From: Phycisphaerales bacterium
GTDB taxonomy: Bacteria; Planctomycetota; Phycisphaerae; Phycisphaerales; UBA1924
Assembly: GCA_029260315.1 (NCBI GenBank)
Contig: JAJDDM010000113.1
Coordinates: forward strand, 1 to 37,911
Direction of reading: 5' to 3'
DNA length: 37,911 nucleotides
The position numbers were made by a program, and so were the translations under genes. Position 1 is the stretch's first letter. Every line of letters starts with the position of its first letter. Positions 26,220-34,163 of the stretch are shown in pieces. The notes beneath the pieces are model-generated. The model did no database searches and had not been told where the DNA came from. It saw only the letters and a list, made by a program, of their open reading frames with translations.

Positions 26220-27289
26220 AGCACCGAAGAGGCCGTTCACTCCTCGGCGCACCGATCATGTGCGCCGGCGCGGCGTTTGCCAGCTTGCTGGCGTCGTGCG
26301 CCGCGCCGAGCGCCGACCCCGCCGACGCCCCGGCGTCCCTCGCCGTGCGCGAGTCGATCGACGTCATCGTCTCCGATCGCCCGTGGACGTACCACGGCAT
26401 CGAAGGGCGGCTGGTCGAGACGCCCTCATACCGCATCTTCCTCACCGAGCGCGATCCGCTCGTGTCTCGCCGCGTCCCGGTCTTCCTGGAACTCGCCCTT
26501 GCCCACTACCGCACGCTCTTGGGCGAGCTGCCCGCCCCCGCCGGGGCGATGGAGACCTACATCCTCGCCAGCCGCAACCAGTGGGCCGCGCTCACGCGCC
26601 AGATCATGGGCGCAGACGCCCAGACCTACCTCAAGATCCGCGCGGGCGGGTTCGCCAGCCAGGGGCGGGCGATGCTCTTCAACATCGGCAGCCGCGGCAC
26701 CTTCGCGACCACCAGCCACGAGGGCTGGCACCAGTACACGCAGCGCACGTTCCGCCAGCCGATGCCGATCTGGCTCGAGGAGGGCGTCGCGACGCTGATG
26801 GAGGGGTATCGCTGGGACGAGGTCTCGCCCGAGAAACCGATCTTCCTGCCGTGGGCGAACGTCGATCGCTTCAGCCGCCTGCGCGATATGGTGAACGAGG
26901 GCCGCCAGTTCTCGCTGCGCGAGCTGCTCGATCAACGCCCGCAGGATCTGCTGAATGTCGTCGACAACGAGCGGGCGCTCGATTACTACTCGCAGGTCTG
27001 GGCGCTCGTGCACTTCCTGCGAGAGGCAGAGGGCGGGCGGTATCGGGCACGACTCGCCGATCTCGCCCGCGACGCCAGCCAGGGATTCCTCTACGACAAC
27101 GTGCGGGCGAACTCCTCACAGCTCGAGTACGCCGAACTCGTTCGCAGGAGGGCCGGGGCGGCGGTCTTCCGCGTGTATTTCAACGACGACCTCGACGAAG
27201 CGGCGCGCCAGTACGACGAGTTCCTCCGCCGAATCACGGCCACCGGAGCCCGCGACCGCATCGTCGCGGGGCGCTCGCCATTGCGGTAG
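26216..27289 (+). CDS. DUF1570-like gluzincin peptidase lipoprotein
   Basis: A 357-residue protein with a lipoprotein signal (S-L-L-A-S-C, Cys near residue 28). The catalytic region has H-E-G-W-H (residues 168-172) and the downstream W-L-E-E-G-V-A-T-L-M-E-G loop, in which the glutamate is the likely third zinc ligand, as in gluzincins. The entry strand S-Y-R-I-F-L-T-E-R-D and the M-E-T-Y-I-L-A-S-R-N-Q-W block are typical of the DUF1570 group. It is shorter than the peptidase at 19156 and only distantly similar to it. It begins with a GTG inside the last codons of valS (GTGA overlap), so it is probably coupled to valS translation. There is no obvious functional link with the synthetase. Confidence 0.8.
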   Translation: MKHRRGRSLLGAPIMCAGAAFASLLASCAAPSADPADAPASLAVRESIDVIVSDRPWTYHGIEGRLVETPSYRIFLTERDPLVSRRVPVFLELALAHYRTLLGELPAPAGAMETYILASRNQWAALTRQIMGADAQTYLKIRAGGFASQGRAMLFNIGSRGTFATTSHEGWHQYTQRTFRQPMPIWLEEGVATLMEGYRWDEVSPEKPIFLPWANVDRFSRLRDMVNEGRQFSLRELLDQRPQDLLNVVDNERALDYYSQVWALVHFLREAEGGRYRARLADLARDASQGFLYDNVRANSSQLEYAELVRRRAGAAVFRVYFNDDLDEAARQYDEFLRRITATGARDRIVAGRSPLR

Positions 27290-27299
27290 TCTCAACATG

Positions 27300-27378
27300 C
27301 GAGCCCGAAGCGCAAGCGAGGTTGGGCGTACCAATCGCGTCAAAGCCTTCGAAAAACCTCGCTCGCGCTTCGGGCTCG
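27300..27378. repeat. palindromic repeat, intergenic copy with the same arms as the valS insert
   Basis: The 22-bp arms at 27300-27321 and 27357-27378 are identical in sequence to the arms of the element at 23994-24098, but the loop is only 35 bases and differs. It fills the gap between the convergent peptidase and ftsI genes, where its hairpin could also stop or stabilise transcripts. Confidence 0.85.
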
Positions 27379-27400
27379 TCTTGTGCGCATCGACGCGCCG

Positions 27401-29371
27401 CTACCACTTGTTCACCCGCTCGATCTCGATCTCCAGATCCGGATCCGACGCCGGCACGCCCAGATAATCCAAACTCCGCTCGATCACCCGGCGCGCCACA
27501 GGCCCCGCGACGTGCGACCCGTAGTGCGTCCGGCGCAGCGCCGGCTGGAACACATGCTCCGGCCCGGGATCATCGATCACCACAAGAACCACCATCCGCG
27601 GATCCTCGAACGGCCCGCCCGCGATGAAGCTCGAGTTGTACTGCTCCTCGAAATACCCGCGCGAGCCCGTGGGCCTGCGCTTGCCCTCCGGCGGCGGGCC
27701 CGTGGGAATCTCCGCCGTGCCCGACTTGCCGAAGATCCGATAACGCCAGCCGGCCTCCGCCGGGTTCTTGCGCTCCATCACCGCTTCCATCTTGCTCGCA
27801 ACATGCGTGAGCACCTCGCGGACCTTCACCGCGACCTCGGGCTCGACGACCGGGCGCAGCACGTCCAGCAGCGGCTCGTGCTCGTCCAGCGCCACGAGCG
27901 AGAGATCCGGCAGCGTGCCCGCCGCGTCTCCCGTGCGCGCAAAGCAACAGAACGCCCGGGCCATCTGGATCGGCGTCACCGCGACCTCGTGCCCGAACGC
28001 CACCGACGTTTGCGTCCAATGCGACCACAGGCTCATGGGCGTCATCAACCCCGCCATCTCGCCCGGCAGCGCGATCCCCGTCTCCTGCCCGAACCCGAAC
28101 GCCCGCAGCATCGCGCGCAGGTCCGCCGGCTCCATGCGCTCGGCCCCCTGAATCATGCCGATGTTCGAGGAGTTGACCAGCACCTCGGACCACGCCATCT
28201 TCGGGCGGCGCGTCACGTCCTCGATCGAGCGCCCGTAGCTGGTGACCCAGAAGCCGTTGTGCGTGTCGAAGACCTCGCCCGGATCGACCAGCCCCGCCTG
28301 CGTGACCGCCGCCCACACGAACGGCTTGAATGTCGAGCCGGGCTCATACATGTCCTGCACGCAGCGGTTGCGCGATGTCGCGGGGTGGCGGTCGCGGAAC
28401 TCATCGGGCGGCAATGTGACATAACGAGGCCCGCCCGGACCGGACGTGGGAAGCCCGACCGACCGCGGCGCGTCCTGATCCTCCCACGGATACGCCGCGA
28501 GCCCCTCGACATCGCGAATCAGGTCGGTCATCGCCAGCACCTCGCCCGTGCGCGGGTCGAGCATGACCAGCCGCCCACCCACGGCGTCGGCGTCATAGAT
28601 CCCCCGCCAGAGCTCTTCTTCCGCGATCCGCTGCAACTCCAGGTCAATCGACAGGCTGATATCCCGCCCGTCGCTGCCCGGCTGCCAGCCTCCCCGCTCG
28701 ACCCACAGCGGCCTGCCCTTTGCGTCGCGCAGATACCGCAGCGAGCCGTCCGTCGATCGCAGTGACTTGTCGAGTTCCAACTCGGCACCGAGCCGTCCCT
28801 CGTGCTCGAACCCAACGAGCCCAACAAGGCGCGAGAGCGCATCGGACGCGACGGTCTCGCGAATGTCGCGTTGCTCCAGATGAACCCCGGGGATCGCCAG
28901 CGCCCGCACCGCCGCCGCGTGCTCGTCATCGAGCATGTCGCTCACCGCCGCGAACCGCAGCGGACCCTTGCCCTCGCCCACGCGCTGCGCGCTGGCGCTC
29001 AAACGCTGGCGCACGCGTAGTTCGATCTCCCCCGGCGGCTGTTCGAGCGCCTCAGCGAGCCCCGCGATCGCCTCGCTCATCTCCGCCGGCTCCAACTCCG
29101 CGAGCCGCATCGGATCGATAAACGCCCGCACGCCGACACGGCTGAGCGAGATCGGCCGCCCGCGCCGATCCAGTAGATCGCCCCGCCAGGACTTCTCCGA
29201 CCGCTGGCTCAGCCGATCGCCCATGAACGACCGCAACTCCTCACCCGGCGCGATCTGGAGCTGCGCAACCCGACCGAACGCCGCCAGCAAAACCGCGCTG
29301 AGGGCAAAGGTCGCCACGAGCCCCCAGCGGTTGGCGTGCGTCCCGCCTCGCGATGGTCTGCGCTCGCTCAT
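27401..29371 (-). CDS. ftsI: class B penicillin-binding protein (FtsI/PBP2-type transpeptidase)
   Basis: A 656-residue peptidoglycan DD-transpeptidase with one N-terminal membrane helix (about residues 17-38). A PBP-dimerisation domain follows (about 60-210, with R-G-D-L-L-D-R-R-G-R-P-I-S and the E-L-E-L-D-K-S-L segment), then the transpeptidase domain. The active-site motifs are S-T-F-K (about residue 346, nucleophile Ser), S-S-N (about 400) and K-S-G-T-A (about 546). It is the last gene of a leftward cluster rsmH, LysM, ftsL-like, ftsI, which points to a septal role. The ftsL-like stop overlaps its ATG as ATGA. Most planctomycetes were long thought to lack peptidoglycan synthesis, so an intact transpeptidase fits a lineage that keeps a wall. 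Confidence 0.93.
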   Translation of the reverse strand: MSERRPSRGGTHANRWGLVATFALSAVLLAAFGRVAQLQIAPGEELRSFMGDRLSQRSEKSWRGDLLDRRGRPISLSRVGVRAFIDPMRLAELEPAEMSEAIAGLAEALEQPPGEIELRVRQRLSASAQRVGEGKGPLRFAAVSDMLDDEHAAAVRALAIPGVHLEQRDIRETVASDALSRLVGLVGFEHEGRLGAELELDKSLRSTDGSLRYLRDAKGRPLWVERGGWQPGSDGRDISLSIDLELQRIAEEELWRGIYDADAVGGRLVMLDPRTGEVLAMTDLIRDVEGLAAYPWEDQDAPRSVGLPTSGPGGPRYVTLPPDEFRDRHPATSRNRCVQDMYEPGSTFKPFVWAAVTQAGLVDPGEVFDTHNGFWVTSYGRSIEDVTRRPKMAWSEVLVNSSNIGMIQGAERMEPADLRAMLRAFGFGQETGIALPGEMAGLMTPMSLWSHWTQTSVAFGHEVAVTPIQMARAFCCFARTGDAAGTLPDLSLVALDEHEPLLDVLRPVVEPEVAVKVREVLTHVASKMEAVMERKNPAEAGWRYRIFGKSGTAEIPTGPPPEGKRRPTGSRGYFEEQYNSSFIAGGPFEDPRMVVLVVIDDPGPEHVFQPALRRTHYGSHVAGPVARRVIERSLDYLGVPASDPDLEIEIERVNKW

Positions 29372-29670
29372 GTCGCGTCCAACGCGCTGGCCTGTGTCTG
29401 CTGCAACGGCTCGCGCACCTCCGGCGCTCCCTGAAGCTCCCGCGCCGGCACCAGTTCGCCCAACACATCGCCCAGCAGCCGCACGTTCTCCGGGCTCGTG
29501 CGCTCGGCGATCTCCGCCCGCACCCGCCGAATCCGCTCCTCGGTTCGCATCAGTTCCAGACGGGCCTGCGCGAGCTCATGCCCGGCTCGCAACTGCTGCT
29601 GGCGGAGCGTCAGCACCCCCAGCGCGGTCGAACCGGCGGCGATCACGATGACCAGCAATCGTGCGAACAA
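29368..29670 (-). CDS. ftsL: FtsL-like bitopic division protein
   Basis: A 100-residue bitopic protein. It has a membrane helix at the very N-terminus (about residues 4-22) followed by a coiled coil (about 22-65, Q-Q-Q-L-R-A-G-H-E-L-A-Q-A-R-L-E-L). Sequence similarity alone cannot identify FtsL. The call rests on size, topology, the coiled coil and position directly before ftsI, where ftsL lies in other dcw clusters. FtsL recruits and activates the septal synthase with FtsB and FtsQ. The gene overlaps ftsI by four bases and starts 12 bases after the LysM gene. Confidence 0.65.
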   Translation of the reverse strand: MFARLLVIVIAAGSTALGVLTLRQQQLRAGHELAQARLELMRTEERIRRVRAEIAERTSPENVRLLGDVLGELVPARELQGAPEVREPLQQTQASALDAT

Positions 29671-29682
29671 GCGCCCTCCGGG

Positions 29683-30597
29683 TCAGGTCTTGGGCAGACG
29701 GAGCACCGTCCCCGCGTGGATCTCGTCGGGGTCTTTGATCCCGTTCAGCTCGATGATCTCGCCCATCCGCCGTGCCGAGCCGAGCTGCTTGGCCGCGATC
29801 TCGCTCAGCGTCTCGCTCTTGGCGACGGTGTATCGCCTCGTCGGCGCGTCGCTCTTGCGGGGCGCCTGCCGCTCTCGAGCCGGCTCGCTCGTCTTCGCGG
29901 GCTTGCTCGCACCGGGAGGCTCAGGCAGCGGGCGATCCGCCAGTCCCAGCGCGATCGGCTCGGGCAGTCGCAGCCGGACACCGGTACGCACCACCCCGTC
30001 CTTGCCCACGCGATCGGCGTTCAGATCCGCCAGCTCCCGCCAGAGCGAGCCCTTGCCGTAGTAATGCTCCGCGATCTTCCACAGCGATTCGTTCTCGGCG
30101 ACCGTGTGCCAGCGAGGCTCCGGCGCCCGCTCGGCCTCGCGCTCTCTCGACAGCCGGCCCTCGTCACCATCCAACCGCTCGGTGTCGGCGAGCGCCAGAA
30201 TCGACCGCGAACCACCCAACTCGTCGCGCTCGTGGGGCAAGGGCTCCCGCGACGGACCGCTCTGAGCCAGCCCATGGAACTCAGGATTCCCCAGCAGGAA
30301 CTCCGTCGGCCCATCAATCCGGATCGTCTGCTCCGTCGGCGGGGCGGACCGACCCCCCGAATCGCCCCCGTCGGCGACCTCCCGCGAACGCCGGTTATTC
30401 CGGCGGGGGCGGGGCTCGGTCCGCTCGATCGGCGGGTCATCGCCAACGATGTCGCGGACCATCGCCGCGGGCCGGGTCTCGACCAGATCCGCCGGGGGAT
30501 TCTGATAGCCCGAGGCGAAGTGGTCGCTGATCAGCACCCCCACCGCCAGCACGAGCGCAAACCCCACGACCAAAGCAAGCTTGGTGTCACGCGTCAC
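29683..30597 (-). CDS. LysM-domain membrane protein in the division cluster
   Basis: A 304-residue protein with one membrane helix near the N-terminus (about residues 8-28), a long low-complexity linker rich in Arg, Glu and Pro, and two LysM-like domains. The first is W-H-T-V-A-E-N-E-S-L-W-K-I-A-E-H-Y-Y-G (about 162-210). The second is R-Y-T-V-A-K-S-E-T-L-S-E-I-A-A-K-Q-L-G (about 255-304). LysM domains bind N-acetylglucosamine in peptidoglycan, so the protein probably links the membrane to the wall. The start is taken as GTG at 30597, because AAGGA lies six bases before it and the helix then begins near residue 8. A longer frame from TTG at 30657 is less likely. It sits between rsmH and the ftsL-like gene, which suggests a division function. 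Confidence 0.82.
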   Translation of the reverse strand: MTRDTKLALVVGFALVLAVGVLISDHFASGYQNPPADLVETRPAAMVRDIVGDDPPIERTEPRPRRNNRRSREVADGGDSGGRSAPPTEQTIRIDGPTEFLLGNPEFHGLAQSGPSREPLPHERDELGGSRSILALADTERLDGDEGRLSREREAERAPEPRWHTVAENESLWKIAEHYYGKGSLWRELADLNADRVGKDGVVRTGVRLRLPEPIALGLADRPLPEPPGASKPAKTSEPARERQAPRKSDAPTRRYTVAKSETLSEIAAKQLGSARRMGEIIELNGIKDPDEIHAGTVLRLPKT

Positions 30598-30603
30598 ATC
30601 GCA

Positions 30604-30608
30604 TCCTT
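30604..30608 (-). promoter_or_regulatory. ribosome binding site deciding the LysM gene start
   Basis: The minus strand reads AAGGA six bases before the GTG at 30597, favouring that codon over the TTG at 30657. Confidence 0.7.
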
Positions 30609-30658
30609 GCAGATTGCTGAAAAACACACCATCGACCGCCCCGTCCCTGGGGCTCAAA

Positions 30659-31666
30659 TCATCTTACACCTTGGCCGACGCCGGTCTCTGGACGCGCAGG
30701 ATCCGACAGGTGGATGGCCCGCAGTCGGGCCGAGCGGCTGCGCCGATTGCCCTCGATCTCGGTCTCGCTCGCCTTGGCCGCCCCTCGCGTGAGCATCTGG
30801 CCTACGCCGAGGTCGCTCAGATCGCGGAAGGCGTGCTTGACCTGCCGATCCTCCAGCGAATGGAACGAGATGATCGCGACCCGGGCCCCGCCTGCGAGCC
30901 ATGGCGAACCAGCCGAACCGCGCGCCTGCGCCGCGATCGAACCTAACAGAGACCGAAGGCTCGCGAGTTCGTCGTTGACGGCGATCCGCAGGGCCTGGAA
31001 GGTGCGGGTCGCCGGGTCGATGCGCGATGGGCTAGAGCCGATCGCCCGCCGAACGATCGCCGCGAGCTGCGAGGTGGTCTCGATGGGCTCCGAACGCCGC
31101 TCCTCGACGATCCTGCGGGCGATGCGCCGCGACGCCCGCTCCTCGCCGAACTCGAACAGAATCGACGCGAGCTCCTCCTCGCTCAGCTCGTTGACCAGCG
31201 TCCCGGCGTCGACGCCCGCGCCGCGGTCATATCGCATGTCCAGCGGCCCCTCCCGCGAGAAGCTGAACCCCCGATCGGCGTCATCCACCTGATCGGACGC
31301 AAACCCAAGATCCGCCAGCAGCATGTCCACAACCAGTTCCTGTTCACGCAGGCGCATGGGCAAAGCCGCGAACGACCCGTGGACCTTCACGATCCTCGGA
31401 CACGCGACGCCCCGCCGCTCGCAGGCCGTCCGGACGCGATCCTCCGCCTTGCCCAGGTGCGCCTCGTCGAGATCGTTGAGCACGATCGTGCCCGAACTGC
31501 CCAGAGCGACCGCGATCTCACTCGCGTGCCCGCCCAGGCCCGCCGTCGCGTCGGCGTACACCTCCCCCTCGGAGGGCGAGAGCACCTGAAACACCTCTCG
31601 CGGCATCACCGGAACGTGCTCAGGGCGCTCGCCCGGCACGTCGATAGAATCCCGACCATGGCTCAT
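30659..31666 (-). CDS. rsmH: 16S rRNA (cytosine1402-N4)-methyltransferase RsmH
   Basis: A 335-residue SAM-dependent methyltransferase that methylates N4 of C1402 in 16S rRNA. Motifs are H-V-P-V-M-P-R-E-V (about residues 17-25), the SAM-binding D-A-T-A-G-L-G-G-H-A (39-48; usually D-G-T-F-G-x-G-G-H), L-L-A-D-L-G-F-A-S-D-Q-V-D, R-G-F-S-F-S-R-E-G-P-L-D-M-R-Y-D, T-F-Q-A-L-R-I-A-V-N-D-E-L and I-I-S-F-H-S-L-E-D-R. It is the first gene of the leftward division cluster, its usual place, but no mraZ precedes it. Its ATG at 31664-31666 overlaps the divergent sppA start by nine bases. A GTG ten codons in (at D-V-P-G-E-R) is an alternative start that would remove the overlap. Confidence 0.93.
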   Translation of the reverse strand: MSHGRDSIDVPGERPEHVPVMPREVFQVLSPSEGEVYADATAGLGGHASEIAVALGSSGTIVLNDLDEAHLGKAEDRVRTACERRGVACPRIVKVHGSFAALPMRLREQELVVDMLLADLGFASDQVDDADRGFSFSREGPLDMRYDRGAGVDAGTLVNELSEEELASILFEFGEERASRRIARRIVEERRSEPIETTSQLAAIVRRAIGSSPSRIDPATRTFQALRIAVNDELASLRSLLGSIAAQARGSAGSPWLAGGARVAIISFHSLEDRQVKHAFRDLSDLGVGQMLTRGAAKASETEIEGNRRSRSARLRAIHLSDPARPETGVGQGVR

Positions 31667-32647
31667 CGATGGATTATGGCCCTCTCGGTCGGTTTCCTCC
31701 TCTTCGCCGGATTGAGCTGCGCCCCGATCACGTTCCACCTCAACGTCGGCCAGACCGACGGCGAGCTGGAGGCGTCCGAGGCGCTCAACGACGCGAAGGG
31801 CGAAGACACCAAGGTCGTCCTGATCGACCTGCGCGGCATGATCGCCGACAACCGCGCGCCCAGGCTGCTCGGCGACGGCCCCAACCCCGTCGACAGCGTG
31901 CTCGCGCGACTCGCCCTGGCCGAGACCGACGACGATATCGCCGGCGTGATCCTGCGCATCAACTCCCCCGGCGGCACCGTCACCGCCAGCCACATCATCC
32001 ACCGCGAGATCCTGCGCTTCCGCGAACGCACCGGCAAGCCTGTGATCGCCAGCCTCGGCGAGGTCGCCGCCTCGGGCGGCTACTACGTCGCGCTCGCCTG
32101 CGACGAGATCGTCAGCGAGCCGACGACCATCACCGGCTCCATCGGCGTCATCATCCCCACCATCAACATCAGCGAGGGGCTCAGCAAGATCGGTGTCCAC
32201 TCACGGGCGATCAAGTCGGGCGCGAACAAGGACCTCGCCAATCCGCTCGAACCCGTGCGCGAGGAGCACATGGACGTGCTCCAGAAGATGGTCGACGAGA
32301 TGTACGACCGGTTCGTCGCCCTCGTCGAAGAGCGCCGCCCCGGACTCAGCATCGCGTCGCGCAACGAGGCGCTCGACGGTCGGGTCATGACCGGCGCACG
32401 AGCACAGGAGATCGGCCTCGTCGATCGCCTCGGCGGCGTCCGCGACTGCCACGACCTCGTCCTCGAGAAAACCGGCATCGAACGCGCGGCACTCATCAAA
32501 TATCACACGCGCGGCGCCGTCACCCGCACACCCTATGCCGCGACAGAGCTGCCCATCCCCCAAGCCGCCGACCGCCCGCTGATCGACCTCGGCCTCGACC
32601 GATTGTCGCTCGAGCCGGGCCTCGCGTACTACGTCTGGGTGCCCTGA
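31658..32647 (+). CDS. sppA: signal peptide peptidase SppA-like protease, S49 family
   Basis: A 329-residue membrane-anchored protease of the short, single-domain SppA type. The N-terminus has a hydrophobic segment ending in G-L-S-C (Cys 21), so it may be a lipoprotein. The catalytic dyad is Ser 139 in E-V-A-A-S-G-G-Y-Y and Lys 191 in S-G-A-N-K-D-L; the 52-residue spacing equals that of Bacillus SppA. I-N-S-P-G-G-T-V-T forms the oxyanion loop, and G-L-V-D-R-L-G-G near the end is typical. It degrades remnant signal peptides and perhaps other membrane peptides. The start overlaps the divergent rsmH start; an in-frame ATG at 31676 would avoid this and keep the signal. Confidence 0.9.
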   Translation: MAHRWIMALSVGFLLFAGLSCAPITFHLNVGQTDGELEASEALNDAKGEDTKVVLIDLRGMIADNRAPRLLGDGPNPVDSVLARLALAETDDDIAGVILRINSPGGTVTASHIIHREILRFRERTGKPVIASLGEVAASGGYYVALACDEIVSEPTTITGSIGVIIPTINISEGLSKIGVHSRAIKSGANKDLANPLEPVREEHMDVLQKMVDEMYDRFVALVEERRPGLSIASRNEALDGRVMTGARAQEIGLVDRLGGVRDCHDLVLEKTGIERAALIKYHTRGAVTRTPYAATELPIPQAADRPLIDLGLDRLSLEPGLAYYVWVP

Positions 32648-32657
32648 ACACCGCATT

Positions 32658-33057
32658 CGGAACCGCGAGCGCAAGAGCCATGTGCGTCGTTGGTCACCGC
32701 TACTTCGCCGCGGGGTGCATGAGCGAGTAGCGAGCGCCGCGCCACCAACCGCTGCTTTGAGCGGTTGGTGTTTCGCAGCGCTATCCCGCAAGCACCAACC
32801 GTGCAGAGCCACGGCTGGTGGCACGCTACTCGGTCATACCCATTCGTTTGAGTTCTCCGCCAGTTGACGCAAAGCACTCGCAAGCTCGCGACGAGACGTG
32901 CAAGTTGCAGGGACGCCCGAATCGTAAGCGGTCGCCAGCCGTCGGCATGATGCGAAATGACTCACCTCGGCTCGAACGCACCGATTCTGCGCGTGATGCA
33001 ACGTGGGCAACAATGGGACTTCGCACGCCCCATCGCGAGCTTGCGCTCGCGGCTCTG
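32658..33057. repeat. outer inverted pair of the CCGCGAGCGCAAG repeat family
   Basis: The left copy at 32658-32679 and the inverted right copy at 33035-33057 share the exact 13-base core CCGCGAGCGCAAG. The same core begins the element at 35134-35272. The 355-base interior contains another repeat (32741-32820), as if one element had landed in another. Confidence 0.65.
32741..32820. repeat. double-hairpin repeat, copy 2 (first copy at 574)
   Basis: The first hairpin has perfect 10-bp arms ACCAACCGCT/AGCGGTTGGT with a six-base loop and matches the hairpin at 574-604. The second, at 32792-32819, has 11-bp arms CACCAACCGTG/CACGGCTGGTG with one mismatch. Confidence 0.7.
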
Positions 33058-33085
33058 TGGGACGTGAGAAAGCACGCACCCCCGC

Positions 33086-34048
33086 TCAAGCCATCCGCAC
33101 CATCGTCCTGCGCTCATGCTCGCGCAGCTCCCCGGCCATCTCATCCAGCCAGCGGTTGGCGTCCTGCCAGTACCCCGCCGTGGGCCTGATCTCCGGGTTC
33201 CTCGTCGCCCAATACCGATTGAACCGGATCATCGCCAGCTCGCGCACGAGCTTGGCGACCATCGATGCCAGCGCCACCGGCAGGTGCTTGTCCTCGCCCT
33301 CGGGCAGGAACTGCACGCCGAGGTTGCCCGCCGCGTACCGGCTGCACCGCGCCGACTCCTCCAGCGTCCGAACGCCCGATCCCGTCCCCTCGCCCACGAG
33401 CTCGCTATATCGCGTCCGCCCGCTGAGCCGGTCGCACACGACCCGCGCCGGTGCGCCCGCCGCCAGTTGCGCCACGCGCTCCAGGTGCGCCCGCACCGCG
33501 CCGCACACGACCTGAGCCTTTGTCCGATGCTCGCGCAGCTCCGCGTTAAACGACGCCTCCCCCACCGCGAGACATCGCAGCGCAACCAGCTCGACCCCGG
33601 CGCTGGCCATCGCCCGCCGAAGCATCCCGCCGTCCAACCGCAGCGCCCCAAAATCACTCGCCAGAGGAAGCGCCGTCGAATCCGTCTCGTACCACTCGTG
33701 CGGCTCCAGCCCCACGCCGAGCGCATCGAATAGCTCCGTATCACCCACAGGCAGCTCGCCCGACGCGCCGAGCATGGAGAGCACACCGCGCTCCAGGTGC
33801 CGCAGCGGATGGCTGCGTTTCAGTTGGTTTGAGAGCTTGAGCGCCTTGGAATCGGCGATCGGAATCCGGGATTTCTTGTCCCTGTGCGAGCGGGCGACCG
33901 CCGACGCGAGCAGCCTCCAGAGATCCGGCGCCGGGTCGCCCTCGCGCCAGCCGCGCACGCGAAACACGCTCAATCCGACGCACAGCGGTCCGAGACGAGG
34001 GCCGTAGCCTGCCTCATCGATCCCCGCGTACAGCAGCCCGTCGCCCAT
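33086..34048 (-). CDS. RNase HII-like protein with enlarged interior
   Basis: A 320-residue protein with the RNase HII entry motif Y-A-G-I-D-E-A-G-Y-G-P-R-L-G-P (Asp 11 and Glu 12 are the first two metal ligands). The A-D-S-K-A-L motif follows at 65-70, then a strand ending in Asp 206 (A-R-V-V-C-D-R-L) and a late helix L-A-S-M-V-A-K-L-V-R-E-L (260-271) preceded by E-G-E-D (Asp 253). This order matches RNase HII, which nicks RNA-DNA hybrids, but the protein is about 100 residues longer than usual. The additions lie between residues 75 and 195 and between the last two Asp positions, 47 residues apart rather than about 18. The core ligands look complete. It may be a paralogue with a changed substrate. 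The start at 34048 puts the motif near the N-terminus, as usual. Confidence 0.72.
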   Translation of the reverse strand: MGDGLLYAGIDEAGYGPRLGPLCVGLSVFRVRGWREGDPAPDLWRLLASAVARSHRDKKSRIPIADSKALKLSNQLKRSHPLRHLERGVLSMLGASGELPVGDTELFDALGVGLEPHEWYETDSTALPLASDFGALRLDGGMLRRAMASAGVELVALRCLAVGEASFNAELREHRTKAQVVCGAVRAHLERVAQLAAGAPARVVCDRLSGRTRYSELVGEGTGSGVRTLEESARCSRYAAGNLGVQFLPEGEDKHLPVALASMVAKLVRELAMIRFNRYWATRNPEIRPTAGYWQDANRWLDEMAGELREHERRTMVRMA

Positions 34049-34152
34049 GGGTCGCCAGTGTATCCGTGCCGATGAATCGACAGACCGCGACAATCTCCTC
34101 GACTCACCGGGCGCTGCCGGATACGTTGCCCTGCTTCCAGTGCCCGATTCGA

Positions 34153-34157
34153 GAGGG
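34153..34157 (+). promoter_or_regulatory. ribosome binding site deciding a GTG start
   Basis: GAGGG lies six bases before the GTG at 34164 and selects it over the ATG at 34047, which overlaps the divergent gene. Confidence 0.65.
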
Positions 34158-34163
34158 AAAGAC

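Larger units (their letters stand above)
32648..33085. other. 438-base gene-free region made largely of palindromic repeats
   Basis: This gap separates the convergent ends of sppA and the RNase HII-like gene. It contains an outer inverted pair of a 13-base core (CCGCGAGCGCAAG at 32663-32675 and its complement at 33040-33052). Two hairpins lie between them, at 32743-32769 and 32792-32819. The short open frames here are products of the repeats. I see no RNA gene or promoter. Confidence 0.7.

Noticed and set aside
30598..30657. TTG start at 30657 for the LysM gene
   Set aside because: It has no ribosome site, and GTG at 30597 has AAGGA at the right distance.
32648..33085. CRISPR array or small protein genes in the repeat cluster
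   Set aside because: The repeats are few, palindromic and unevenly spaced, and the short frames only translate repeat DNA.
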